Source: Undaria pinnatifida
Taxonomy: Eukaryota; Sar; Phaeophyceae; Laminariales; Alariaceae
DNA: 64,000 bases
Assembly: GCA_012845835.1 (NCBI GenBank)
Contig: JABAKD010000017.1
Location: 7,649,600-7,713,599 of the forward strand
Reading direction: 5' to 3'
Shown: positions 11,994 through 22,759 of the stretch, one piece after another
Layout: the number at the start of each line of letters is the position of its first letter
Position numbering within the stretch: position 1 is the stretch's first letter
Made by a program: the position numbers and the translations under genes
Notes under the pieces: model-generated
The model's database searches: none
Told to the model about the DNA's origin: nothing
What the model saw: only the letters and a program-made list of their open reading frames with translations

Positions 11994-12395
11994 TTGGTAT
12001 GGGGCAGGTATTGTTGGCGTTCGTGGCGGCAGCGAAGGGGGGGGCGCAGCGGCAGGTGCAGGCGTGTCGGCGTCAGCTGCAAAGATGTTCGATTTTGGCG
12101 GCGGCGGGTACGAGGCAGGGTAGTTTGGCGCCGCCAACAGACGCCCAAGAAGCCCAAGGGCCCATTCCGGGGCCCTCAGATTTTCTTTCACCGCGGCCAC
12201 AGTCGGCAAGAAGGCGCGTACCAGGAGGCTCACCCTGCCCCGCGTGGGAGGGAGGGGCGGCCCCAACGCACTGTGCCGCCAGAAAAGCACCGGCCCAAGG
12301 CCTGCAGAACTGGGAAAAAACTAGATCAGACGGGAAGCGGTGGTGGTCATGGTGTGAATGTGAAAAGTGCACTCGGGCCCATCTTGGTGTGGTAG
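11994..12395 (+). other. Proline/lysine/arginine-rich open frame downstream of the transposase
   Basis: A 133-codon open frame contains TPKKPKGPFRGP and a basic, glycine-rich stretch. It may be the extreme C-terminal exon of the transposase or a separate decayed exon. An overlapping frame encodes Gly/Ala repeats (11935-12125). No motif is recognised and the strand is uncertain. Confidence 0.25.
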
Positions 12396-12521
12396 GTTAG
12401 CGTCTGCAGTGTCGGGTCAAATTTGCCTTTTGTTAATTCACGAAGAATCAATATCGTACGAGTTCAAGTTTTTGCTTCGCTTGCGAGCCGGCCGTTTCGT
12501 TTTGTGTGGCCCTGGGTTTGA

Positions 12522-13115
12522 TTGTCTGTTTCATCTCTGGGGGAGGGGCAACAGCGATACTACCACCGTTGTCGACAAAATTGTGGTCCCTTTTTGTTTA
12601 GTTTTCCCTTTCCCATGTTTTCCTTTTTATCCATCCCTGGGGAGAGGGAAAGAAGAAGGGGGGGGGGGGTTACCTGGTCCCTACTCGTACCTATTCCCCA
12701 CCCCCCTGATATTTCTTTTCCTTCGCCTGGCATGATGGGGGGTGCTGGATGTCGCCGGGCGGCAAGAACGATTCAGTGCCAAGACGTACACCACACAAAA
12801 GTGTCTGTATTGGAAGAAGAATTTTTCAGAAGCATCGCCAATCATTTGGTTGAACTAGAGTTACGTCGGTCCTGTTTTTTGTGGTGTTCGTGTCGTCTAT
12901 TTCAGCGGAACCACCCGCATCGCTTCCCAGTCGAATATTGTCACCGAAAGCCCTTCTTCATCCATTCGATACACACCAAGGAGTTCAACGCACAAAGAAA
13001 CGCGTTGTATAGCAACGACAACATTTTATCACTAATTTTCAAGGACGTCAGCCGTGAGTTCGACGAATTTCAGGTCAATACTCATCTTTGCAAGCTGCGT
13101 TGTTGGTACTCGTAA
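12522..13115 (+). other. Unidentified open frame inside the transposon
   Basis: A 197-codon frame is open here, with no recognised domain. Its final part (13043-13105) is the terminus of an R1-family repeat, so the last residues (DVSREFDEFQVNT onward) are repeat-derived. The upstream half passes homopolymer G and pyrimidine tracts. It may be cargo or chance; there is no independent support. Confidence 0.2.
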
Positions 13116-13742
13116 TATACTCTATGGGTGATTTTATATTGGGAGGTCCTATTTTTTGTCCACTATAATGGTAAGTGTTGGTATTTATACTTTAGGTGAA
13201 CATTTGTATCGCAAACGCATGAAAAAAACAATATGTTGCGGCTGGCGGCTGGTTGGTGATGCTTGCCGTTGTACACATTATGGGATACAGCACTACACTA
13301 CTTGTAGTAGTAGTAGAAGTAGTAGAAGTAGTAGTGCACAACAGTGCACGACATAGATGTAAAAAAACACCCAGGGATATGAATAAGAAAGCAAGGCTCA
13401 TACGAGTACTTGTACCTTACCAGGAAAGGAAGATAATTGAGAGGCGCTGTGCTGAAGATAGTGAGTAGAACTCACCCTGTCTCAAATAAGAAATTCAGCC
13501 TCGGCCAGAATTATTCCGGTTTCTTCCTTTTTTTCCTATTAATATTTAATTTCTGCTACTACTGCGGTAGGAGCAGCATTGTGCCTAGAATAATCTATCT
13601 GCACTGCACCTACTTGTACAAGTATCAGGTACTTACTTGATAGCGAGAAACAGGAATCCTGGCTGGGGCTGCGGGTTTCTTATTTGGGAGGGTGTCATCT
13701 GTACTGCCTTGAGCTCCCGGGTTTCTTGTCTTTCTAGAAGTA

Positions 13743-14060
13743 TCAGCTTGCCATTTTTACGTCCTGTACTACTTTTAAGAGTATCGTGCCGCCGGCCCTC
13801 TGATAAGCGGCGCCGGGGAATCTGCGTCTTGCTGCTGAGTTGTCGTTGTAAGGAGCTGCCTGGTCATCTACCACCATAGGCTCCTCGTTAATCCACGTCA
13901 AGCCTAGCGACGTCGTGGGTGCATGTCTTTCATCCGAGACTGCACTCCACGCCGTGCCTAGCGAGGAGGAAACCGATGCATCACTTTCGTCCGACTCGCA
14001 AGGCGGCAAGGAAAAGCCGAGCTCGCAAGACTGGCAGCAGCACTTGCAGCAGCCTCCATG
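13743..14060 (-). other. Cys-rich open frame near the right end of the transposon
   Basis: Read on the minus strand, 14060 down to 13743 is open and encodes a Cys cluster (CCKCCCQSCELG), then an acidic Ser-rich run (CESDESDASVSSS) and GLTWINEEPMVVDDQ, ending in a stop. Some eukaryotic DNA transposons carry Cys-rich regions in the transposase or in a second gene; whether this frame is related is unknown. No initiating ATG in frame is seen upstream of the Cys cluster. Confidence 0.3.
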
Positions 14061-14177
14061 CTGCTGGCGGTTCTCAGCACCGTAGATGCCTTGGGGTTAA
14101 CCACTGCGGGTCCGCCGCTACGTGCTGCTACGTGTTGCTACGTGTGTTAGCTCTGCGGGCAGAGTGTGCGGGCAGGT

Positions 14178-14291
14178 GTACTTCGTGGTCTTTTCAAATT
14201 GAAATCTGGTTCTGTAGAGTAGGTAGACAGGCGTTTTTGGTGTTGGCAGGCTTCTCCTTCCTGCCAATGTTGGCAGATTCCCGGGCGCCGG
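14178..14291 (-). repeat. Right terminal inverted repeat
   Basis: This is the reverse complement of 7535-7649 with few differences, ending GGGCGCCGG at 14291. It is preceded by TACTTCGTGGTC. The open frame 13919-14425 runs straight through it and is therefore not a credible gene as a whole. Confidence 0.93.
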
Positions 14292-14298
14292 CTATTGA
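14292..14298. repeat. Right target-site duplication
   Basis: CTATTGA, identical to 7528-7534, follows the right TIR directly. Confidence 0.85.
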
Positions 14299-14299
14299 C

Positions 14300-16600
14300 A
14301 TACCAACAGCTATTGCGCTGCGTGTGCGTACCAGTATGTGGGCCGTCAACAGGATCATGGTACAGAGGCGACATATATTGGTGGTTTGTGGTGTAGTACT
14401 GTCTGGCTGTCTCATCCTCGTATGATGTGTATGAAACCTAAACCTCTCCTCTTGTGTTCAACAGGTGAACGAAATCATGAAAAGCGCCTTTCATGAACCA
14501 AGCAGAAGTTAACATATACTGGAGTATATGATGAGCAATCTCCATCACCAACCGCATGTCAGCCAAGACTTGAGCAGCAGTGCATAAAACCTACGAGTAT
14601 CAGGCATGCATGGGCTAGACATCTGCTGGATTGCGACATATACAGGAAGTGTACCACGCGTAGGAATACATTGTAGTGTACCGAGTACCAAGTAGTAGGG
14701 CACGATAAGATTACGGCCACCTCTACTTTGATGCACCTAGAACACGCGCGACTGGTCTCTATCCGTGACAGCAGTGAGTGCAGAGTTGAGTGTCGGCTTT
14801 TGTCCATACCTTTTCCCATAAAGAAAAGGAGGCCGTTGGTTGCCTTTCAGAACTAACTGCTGTACTCGTAGTCCGTTTCAGGAGATGAAAACACAACTTG
14901 AAGCTAACTAATATTATTGTTGCAGAGTCGAGGTGGATTAGTCAGTTAGCCGGCTGGGTACCTGATCAATGGAATAACGCGGCATTACAGCTAGAGCTGC
15001 ACTGTGATGCTGGCTGCGCGCGTGTTGGTGATCTCGTTGGGAACAAGAGATTTTGCTGCATCCTCTACCTAATTTGAGTAAATCGTCACTATTAATACTG
15101 CTGTTTTCGAAATTTTCCGACGTAGAGTGAGTTGTCTGGTTCGTCCATCAAAGCAATTGATTACGAGACTTTTGGGGCTAGAGTTAGTCTAAGCCTCTCC
15201 CCCACGCTAAACAGTGGGACAAGCGACCCTGTGTGCGTGTTCGCTTCTTGGGTGGGCTGTCAGCGTCAAGCCCAAGGAAGTTGAGGGCATGTCCTGGGTC
15301 CCACTCACACCATGGGCAGCAGACGGAGATCTATGGCCGGAAATTCAAAGACCACTCGGAGATAAATGTGAAGACTAACAGTTACCTACAGGTTCGTCCG
15401 ACGTAGTTTAAGTTCTGCATTTTCCCTGTCGGAAATGTAATAAACGTTTTATTCATACGCACCCATATAAACATATCCTTACAATTGATTGCACAAGTAG
15501 TACCAGCCTTGCATGTGGGCTACAGCAGCCACACCCCGCTTTAGTGCGGTATAACCATTGTTGCGGGATACGATCTCGTTTAAAAGCGTACCGGGGTATC
15601 TGGGATAGTTCGGGGTACCACGTTAGTGCGGTCATAGTCCTTGGCAAGGCACTGCACTACTATATGTGAGAGAGACCTCGACTGGTTATATTAGACATTG
15701 TTTTTACTTAGTTTTGGTTGAGACTCACCACATGTCCACAAAGCTCTCCTCGCGCCCACCCGCCTGCGGTGTCGCTTTCGTTTCGAACAGGGAAGTATCC
15801 GCCCTCCCGCTGAGGGGTTGTTCGCCCTTCTCCTATTATGCCTCCCCCGAGCGCTATAGTAGTTTTAGCTGATGCAACACTACTAGCAGCTAGAGCCTCT
15901 TGTACGTTAGCGCAGAGAGAGTTGATGTAGCTGATGCAACACAACCCAAGTACCCAGAGAGCAGAGATGCTGCTGCTGATGACTTTGTGCATGGGCACTG
16001 CAGTACGGACGGTTGGTCTCACGTTGTTGCAAAAAACGCACCCGTATGGCAAGATCGGAGAAAAATCAACGGCAAATAATTTCGAAGCCAGCCCTCGGCC
16101 ATTTGTTTTCGAATGAAAAGTAAATACCGGTAGATCCGGCTGACGTATCTGATACAACAAGAACTTGGCCAACCAGATCGCAAGCTGGTTCTGCCGAACT
16201 TGTTTTCGAATCTAAGTACAGTATCGTCTCGCCCGTTTCAGGCCCGTTTTGGGTTCGAGTTAGGGTTACGTACGGTCAAGGCGAGGGTTAAGGGCTGGGT
16301 TGCGTCTACGCCTGTACCTCGCCCCCAACAGGAAGTGTTTCCTACCTCGCAAACGCGAACAGCCCACCTCCTCAAAGATCCTCGTTACCACATCGTTAGG
16401 TGAATACATTTTGTATCTGGTACAGCTGCTGTGAAATGCCAGTTCACCCCGCATACGAGTAGTCTATATGATACAACAGATACAGCGCGTCATGTAATGG
16501 TAGCCTTTACCAGGTACAGATTATCAGCCGGGTTGTATTTGCTTCGTGGCATGTGCCAAAGATCTACCTGATACAACCGATAGGCTACCCCAGCCAAGAC
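14300..16600. other. Region without a recognised gene
   Basis: No protein family, RNA gene or clear tandem repeat was recognised. Open frames are short; the longest is 154 codons on the minus strand at 15708-16172, with no motif. The motif GATGCAACAC occurs near 15871 and 15934. Confidence 0.45.
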
Positions 16601-16619
16601 TATGTGCAGCAGCATGTGC

Positions 16620-18060
16620 ATAGAGGAGCTAGAAATTCCAGCTCACCTCCGAAAAAATAATACTGACTGTAATTCATTATGTAGCTCTTCTTGCAGAGCA
16701 CTAGCCGGAGATACGAGCAGAAGACCGGCAAACGTACTGTAGGTGGTGTCGAAGACTGTACAGATTACACCCGCCAAAACACACGTGGAGCCGTAGCTCA
16801 GCGTATAGCTTCTGTAGACAACCCGTGGGAAAAATGCATGCGCAGAGAAGAAGTATCCCCGATTGCTCACACGCGGCAAACACGTAAAGAGCTACATATT
16901 AATAGTAGTGTAGCACAGACTATACCCCAGGGTTTGTAGAAGAGCCATCAAGAATGTGAGCTCACCCGGCAAACATGCTGCGGTTTGTCATGATGTACCA
17001 CACACAGCAGTAGATAGATCTTGTTGCAGATCAACACCAGCACGAAATTTGCAGAGCAGGCTGGCCGAGTAGTTGCTGTGGTGGCAGGATTCCCCCAACA
17101 AACACGATGTCGACGAGTTACGTCTCAAATTGTTTAGCGGCTCATTGACGTCAATACTACTTTCCTGTTGCCACCGTACATGCGCAGAATACGGTTTTGG
17201 ACGAGCCACTAGATTATATCTGTGCGGTGCCTCGGATGACCCGGCCCCGACAATTACGGACTCGTTCAAAACAGCAGATCACACACCCGACAAACCTGTG
17301 GTCGTAGCTCATCCTGAGCTCTATCTCTTGTAGTCTGTTGCTCTTGTAGAACACCCGCGGGATTGATGCATGTGGAGGAACACCCGCGGGATTGGTGCAT
17401 GTGGACAGGAGCAACCTCCGATAGCTCATCCTCGACCAACATGTCTTTCATAGGAGAGTGATCTCTTACAAGAGACCACACACGGCAAACATTTGGCAGC
17501 TCATGTAGCTCAGGCAGATCACTCGTGCGAAGTACGTGCCGAAGAGCGATATGCACCCTCTCCACCAACCCATTTATCGGCAAACGTGCGCAAAACGGTT
17601 ATTATCTCCGATAACTCGCCCCCGGCAGGAACATGTAGTAAGAGCTATCTCCAATGAACGACACCACACGCAACGAGGATGGTGTGGCTCATGTGGCTCA
17701 TCAAATACAGACCAGCAGCCCTCGCAATAATGTACAGGAGAGCTTTACGCGCGTTAGCTCGCCCCCAGCAGCCCTGTGTGTACTTTAAGAAGAGCGAGCG
17801 GTACTGTCGCCATGCATCAGACCCTAGGGATACGTATCGACCCTGGCAGACGTATTCCTCGCATGGGAATCACCACCAAGGTAGAAACCGAGTTGACGGT
17901 GTGCAGTATTTACACTCCACCCAGAGGACACGTCTGTGAAAAAGGTACGCGCAGGATAATGTTAGCAGTGGCCGACAAGCACGAGGTAGCTCGTGTAGCT
18001 CATATAGACCAGCCGCGCGAACTATGTGCCGGTTAGCTACTTCCCGCATCGCTAACCGCC
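16620..18060 (+). repeat. Highly diverged minisatellite (TAGCTC...CGGCAAACATG core)
   Basis: A core of the form TAGCTCACCCCCGGCAAACA recurs at irregular spacing (for example near 16865, 16960, 17282, 17475, 17578, 17613, 17757 and 17985). A short recent duplication, GAACACCCGCGGGATTGATG, is repeated at 17348 and 17376. Spacing and sequence are strongly eroded, so this is an old array. Confidence 0.5.
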
Positions 18061-18759
18061 TGGAAAACCTGTGCACAAGAACTACAGCCTTTCTAGGAGC
18101 GTGGTGCTTTCTTCAGATAGTGAGTAGAACTGCTCATCCAGTCCCAAAATGGGCTTCGAACTGCATACAGTGAGCCGGTGTGCGGATAGTTTCACACCTT
18201 GCGTTTCCATTTTGCAGCTCTGCCCACACCTGGCACGTTGTTGTTTTTGTACACGCAAGCAAGTAAAGTTACCGATTGGGTTATTTGCTCTTCGCCGTTG
18301 TGAAAGAGAGTGTCTATGTACCATGGCGCATTTAATCAGCACAAGAAGCGTCGGCTCCCTACGGTATCGCGTAGCTTATCGGCTGCGGGGTCCCTTTCTT
18401 TGGAGAAAAGGCTCGCGCTTAAAAGTGCAAACCCATCTCCGTAGCATCGCTCGATTGCCGTGCTGCACAGAAACGAGGGCTGTATGCAGATTACACACAT
18501 CAAATATCCGGACTGCTGTCCCGAGTCGTCACCTGGGCATTGTCAATTAGCCCATCTGTTTGTCTATATATCTACCGAGAATCTGCCCGTTGGTCATTCG
18601 GGTGCCTATACAAGAAGACGATATGCCTCAGACCCAATACCATATCCAGTGGTGATGGACAACACGACAACAGCGAATCGGCGCAATGTCACAACAAGAA
18701 AAATTCGAACTGACAATGAATGACAGACAAAGAGAGCTCTGTACCAGGTAAAAAAAAAT

Positions 18760-19350
18760 CTTTAACGGCCAGCCGAAACACCCAATAAACCCGCTGACAT
18801 CTAGCATTAAAACGATAAACCGACAAAATATGACGAGCGGCCGGGGGGCCGTCCAATCTGCGCCGAAGCAGTAAAGGTACAATAAACCATCGATAAAAAA
18901 CGTCGGGGGGGCATCTAATGTCCTATTAATGATATATTTTAAAGCCGGCGGGGCACCGAATGTGTGCTATATGCTCGCAAAAACTTGAGACCAAAAAGAA
19001 TAGAACAGCTCTTGGTCATCCAATCTGCACACAGCCACCGTAGCTGAAAAAACATGGACCAAAACACCAATAACAGCCGGAGGGGCAACGGACCATATAA
19101 ATGAACAAAACATGAACAACGGCAGGGTGGCCGTCGAATCTGCGCACAAGTCGCGACTACTCTTGAAACAAAGAGAAAAGAAATTGGCCTAGAAGGCATC
19201 AAGCCTGCGGAAACACGTGGCAATAAAAATGTTCAACACCAATTTAAAATGTGAAAAACGGCCGGGGTATCGGGTCTGCGCATAATAAGTCGTAAAACGT
19301 GTAACTCGGAAAGAAAAAACGACTGGCCGGGCGTCGAACACGCGCACACC
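18760..19350 (+). repeat. Diverged tandem repeat with GGCCGGGG...AATCTGCGCA core
   Basis: Five to seven units share an A-rich stretch, then ACGGCCGGGGGGCCGTC, then AATCTGCGCACAAG (near 18838, 18905, 18950, 19015, 19075, 19115, 19258, 19322). Period is about 60-110 bp. No coding function is visible. Confidence 0.5.
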
Positions 19351-19739
19351 TAGTGGAAGCTGCAAATCAAAATAAAATCGACTCAACTATTAATTGGACC
19401 TCAAAAGGTCCATCGGTTCCCCGCCCTTTTGTACAACAAAAGCCACGAACAGAAGACCGCGCATACGCTGCAATAAAAGCGCATACTCTCAAGCTACGCA
19501 ACACACATTACTGTGCAACATGCTCGTGCGGTATACCGCGCTGACTACAACATTCTACAGCCCCCCAGGTCATGCGTCACCGGGAATATCCACTCCAACG
19601 TGCTCGCCGAAGGCAATGCACGAGAATGGAGAATAGCTGAAGAGATATCAGGAACTGTTAACATGCAGTCTCTGGCCCTGGTGCCGACTGTTGAGTAAGC
19701 CGTTGACCGTTGCCGAGGTCACGGAATTAGAGACTCGTG

Positions 19740-20345
19740 CTTCAGCCTGAACGGGCGACAGCTTCCTTAAACATCATCAAACAACCTGCCAACCGCGCGG
19801 TAAGAGTTGTTTCAGTTTTGAGGGAGACATGTTCGGCGTGAGAATTGTAGTCCGATAGTGGGAGTTGACGGACCGGTCGGCCGGCCGACCGACCGACCAG
19901 CCGACCGACCGACCGACCGACCGTGATGATACAATGCGCAACCTTTGGGAGACAGGTTGCAGCTGACGAGAGGCATGCTAGGCGTGGGGCTTTATACCGA
20001 CCGTTAGGCCGTACCGACCGTGTGAGGTGATACACTAAGTCACAACGTGGTGAGACAAGCTTCAGTTGAATAGAAACGCACATCAGGCGTTGGTTGATAC
20101 CGACCGTTATACCGTACCGATCGTGTGCGTAGTTATTCTCTACTACGTGCTGCCGTGGTGAGACAAGCTGCAGCTTAGAAGAGGATTTGTATGTGTCAGG
20201 TATTTCCGATCGTTATACCGGGTAGACCGTGTGAGGTGATACCATACGAAACGAACGCGATAAGACGGGCTGAGGTTGAAGAGAAACAGACAGCAGGCCT
20301 TACTTAGGCGTTACCGTCCATCGTACCGACCGTTTCTACTTAAAG
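19740..20345 (+). repeat. Tandem repeat with ACCGACCGTTATACCG core, array 1
   Basis: Units of roughly 110-120 bp contain ACCGACCGTTATACCGTACC, then CGTGTGxGTGGTxATAC, then a GTGAGACAAGCTTCAGTTG block. Four to five units are visible, with a local expansion of CCGACCGA at 19876-19922. The same unit forms a second array at 31140-31700. Confidence 0.6.
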
Positions 20346-20609
20346 GATACACATAGCAGGTGCTATGCACCATTCCGAAAATGAAGGTCTATCAGCCACT
20401 CGAGCACGTGTGGTACGTTTGGCCATGGCTGTGCATCTCGCAAGCGGCGCTCTCACCAGTTAATTGATGCTTGGAAACAACAGGAAAAGTCCAGACCGGT
20501 CACGGCTGTCTACTTCGCAAGAAAACCAAATATCAACAAAATTCAGATCGAGCAAAAACATATAGTTTATTCCACCGAAACAGAGGTTTCGGGCTGGAAC
20601 TTGGTTTTT

Positions 20610-20712
20610 CACATATATCCACAATCACAATCGGCCTGAGTAATAAACACCTATACGCAGTTGATATCACGTCATTATCTTTCTGACCATCCATGACGAA
20701 GGTTTCAATTAT

Positions 20713-20743
<31 letters not shown>

Positions 20744-21430
20744 AACGCCCCCTCTTTTCCGACCACCTACACGATCTCCTAGACCTAGCACCACGCGTAT
20801 AACAAGCTGCTACATATCTTTGATCTCACAGCCGAAGTGTATTTGAATAATATTTGTGACCTAAACCTCCTAAAAATCCCCCCCCCCCCCCTCATGCTCT
20901 CCCTTACTCAAACGCCCCACCGAATATCAAAATCCGCCACATTAATAAACACTTCACGCACAGGATATCACCTCATTATCTTTCGAGAGCCATCCATGCC
21001 GCTGTGTCCCCCCCCCCCCCCCCCCCCTCCAACGCCCCCTCTTTCCCGACCACCTGCACGATCGCCTAGACCTAGCACCACGGGTATAACAAGCTGATAC
21101 ATATCTTTGATCTCACAGCCGAAGTGTATTTGAATATTATTTGTGACCTAAACCTCCTAAAAAATATCCCCCCCCCCCCCCCCTCTTGCTCTCCCTTACT
21201 CAAACGCCCCACCAAATATCGAAATCCGCCACATTAATAAACACTTCACGCACAGGATATCACCTCTTTATCTTTCGAGAGCCATCCATGCCGCTGTGTT
21301 TCCCCCCCCCCCCCCCCCCCCCCCCCCCGCCCCCCGCCCCCCGCCCCCGCCCCCACCCCCCACCCTCCCCCCCCAACCCATCCCAACCCCACCCCCTCGA
21401 ACACTCCACCCTCTCTTTACTCACTGATTG
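20610..21430 (-). repeat. R2 family: three tandem ~290-bp units with long poly-C tracts
   Basis: Three units start near 20610, 20890 and 21180 and share blocks such as CCACATTAATAAACACTTCA, GAGAGCCATCCATGCCGC, CCTAGACCTAGCACCACG and GTGACCTAAACCTCCTAAAA. Each contains one or two pure C runs (38 C at 20713-20750; 20 C at 21008-21027; a C run of about 27 from 21302). On the other strand the units match the G-rich R2 copies at 25.3, 42.1 and 43.2 kb (ATGGATGGCTCGAAAG, then GATATTxGGTGGGG). Confidence 0.8.
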
Positions 21431-21532
21431 TACGACTTACCCCAGGATATACATGATAAACTGATGTATTATTTCCAAAAATGTCACATTTATCCCCTCG
21501 AAATAATGTATAGTTTCCAGGCACATATCGAG

Positions 21533-21563
<31 letters not shown>

Positions 21564-21960
21564 GCCCCCAATAATATGCTGGTGCCAAAACCGTCAGATT
21601 TATCCCCTCGAAAGGATTTATAGCTTACATGCACAAATTGCCCCTTTCCCCCCCCCCCCCCCCCCCCCGCCCCCCTCCAAACCCGCTCGCTGTTGATCAA
21701 GACCAGGCCCCCCCTTTCCCTTCACAGCTGTCAGATTTTGTCCCCCTCGGAAACGGGTTTTATAGTTTCCGCGCACAGACTGACTAAAACCATCCTGTTG
21801 ACCCTGATAGCTACACTGTAGCTGTAAGGGGAGTCGCCGACCTATATCCTTAATGAGGACACACAACTCGTAATGCGCGCGATCGGAGTATCACACACAG
21901 CTTGCAAAGATGAGTTTCGACGAAATCTTCGATCTCACAGCTGGAGTGTATTTTAATTTT
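21430..21960 (-). repeat. Interspersed repeat R1, copy g, with poly-C tracts
   Basis: Inverted R1 blocks are visible: AAACGGGTTTTATAGTTTCC, GACCCTGATAGCTACACTGT, TTAATGAGGACACAC, GATCGGAGTATCACACACAG and CTTTGATCTCACAG-like ends. Two further half-units with C runs (21537-21563 and 21651-21668) precede it. Confidence 0.6.
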
Positions 21961-22444
21961 TATAATATGTCCCTAGCAAGTTTCTCGAAGATTATTGGCA
22001 TCGTTTATCCCCAGACAGTCTCGAACGCGACCAACAGTCTCCCATTCACTGATACGTAAATATTATAAAAGAGTTCCAAGTTTGTTTCACCCGCAGGGCT
22101 GGGCACGAGAAACGCTCCGCGAAATTCCGATAGAATGTTAGTTACGCTAATTCACAGATACTGTTTTCACTTGGAGGACTGGGAATGAGCAACACCCCGC
22201 TATATCTATCGTCTCCCAAGAACGTGGATATCAAATAATGCCTTTAATACTTGACTAGAATAAACTTAATTTCACCAACCTGCTATAGACTATATGAGCT
22301 TTATTTCCCTTTTAAAATGGATATTTTATTAAACAATTGTCAACACAAATATATAATATATAAAGTTAGACTACTCTTTTTCCTTCCGAGAGTGTCAACA
22401 CAAATTTAAAAAGGCAAGAGCACAATTCATCCCACACAAAGAAA

Positions 22445-22733
22445 AAACGCACCAATGTCCGAGCTGACTTATAGGCGGGCGGGGCTGTTTTCCAGGACGG
22501 CCGCTCCACCGGCTGGTCCGAAGACGGCACGCTTCTTCTGCTCCGGCCATTCTCACCTATATCCATCGTGCGTTTCAGCGGAACCGGGAGGCCGACCGTC
22601 GCTCCCGCGCCCTTCGCTCGCTCTGTTGCCCTTTATAGAGACTTTTTCAAGTTGCGAGGTTTAAGCGTGGGGCTCTCGCGCGTGGCGGCTACGAAAACAT
22701 TGGCCACAGGATCAGGATAAGATCTGTGGCGCG
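22445..22733 (-). pseudogene. Family P, copy 0: orphan transmembrane exon, frameshifted
   Basis: On the minus strand, after an acceptor-like GCCACAG, the sequence reads DLILILWPMF; one base out of frame it continues VFVAATRESPTLKPRNLKKS and then meets a stop. This matches the exons at 32.5-32.8 and 56.1-56.4 kb position for position. Further downstream, PVERPSWKTAPPAYKSARTL also matches the 32.5-kb copy. The frame shift near 22705 and early stop mark it as a dead fragment. No upstream P exon was found between 22.8 and 31 kb. Confidence 0.65.
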
Positions 22734-22759
22734 ACGGGTGCAGAGCAAGTGACCGCGAA

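Larger units (their letters stand above)
7535..14291 (+). mobile_element. Complete but inactive DNA transposon, about 6.76 kb
   Basis: Both ends are directly visible: near-identical TIRs of about 115 bp (7535-7649 and 14178-14291) flanked outside by the same CTATTGA. Inside are a glycine/serine-coding tract, tandem subterminal repeats, a multi-exon transposase pseudogene on the plus strand at about 9.0-11.7 kb, and further open frames up to the right TIR. Splice phases agree between exons, but at least three in-frame stops and one frame shift disable the transposase, so the copy is not autonomous. The TSD reads as 7-9 bp because the first TIR bases are ambiguous. An 8-bp size would suit hAT- or KDZ-like elements and 9 bp Mutator-like ones. 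I cannot assign the superfamily. Confidence 0.9.

Noticed and set aside
13919-14425. 168-codon plus-strand frame
   Set aside because: It runs through the transposon's right TIR and TSD into flanking DNA, so it is not a natural gene.
16255-16295. Telomere-like GGGTTA/TTAGGG motifs
   Set aside because: Only isolated TTAGGGTTACG and GGGTTAAGGG occur; there is no tandem array.
16620-18060. tRNA or small RNA gene cluster suggested by TAGCTCA motifs
   Set aside because: No cloverleaf, TTCGA arm or box A/B spacing could be built; the motif is part of a diverged minisatellite.
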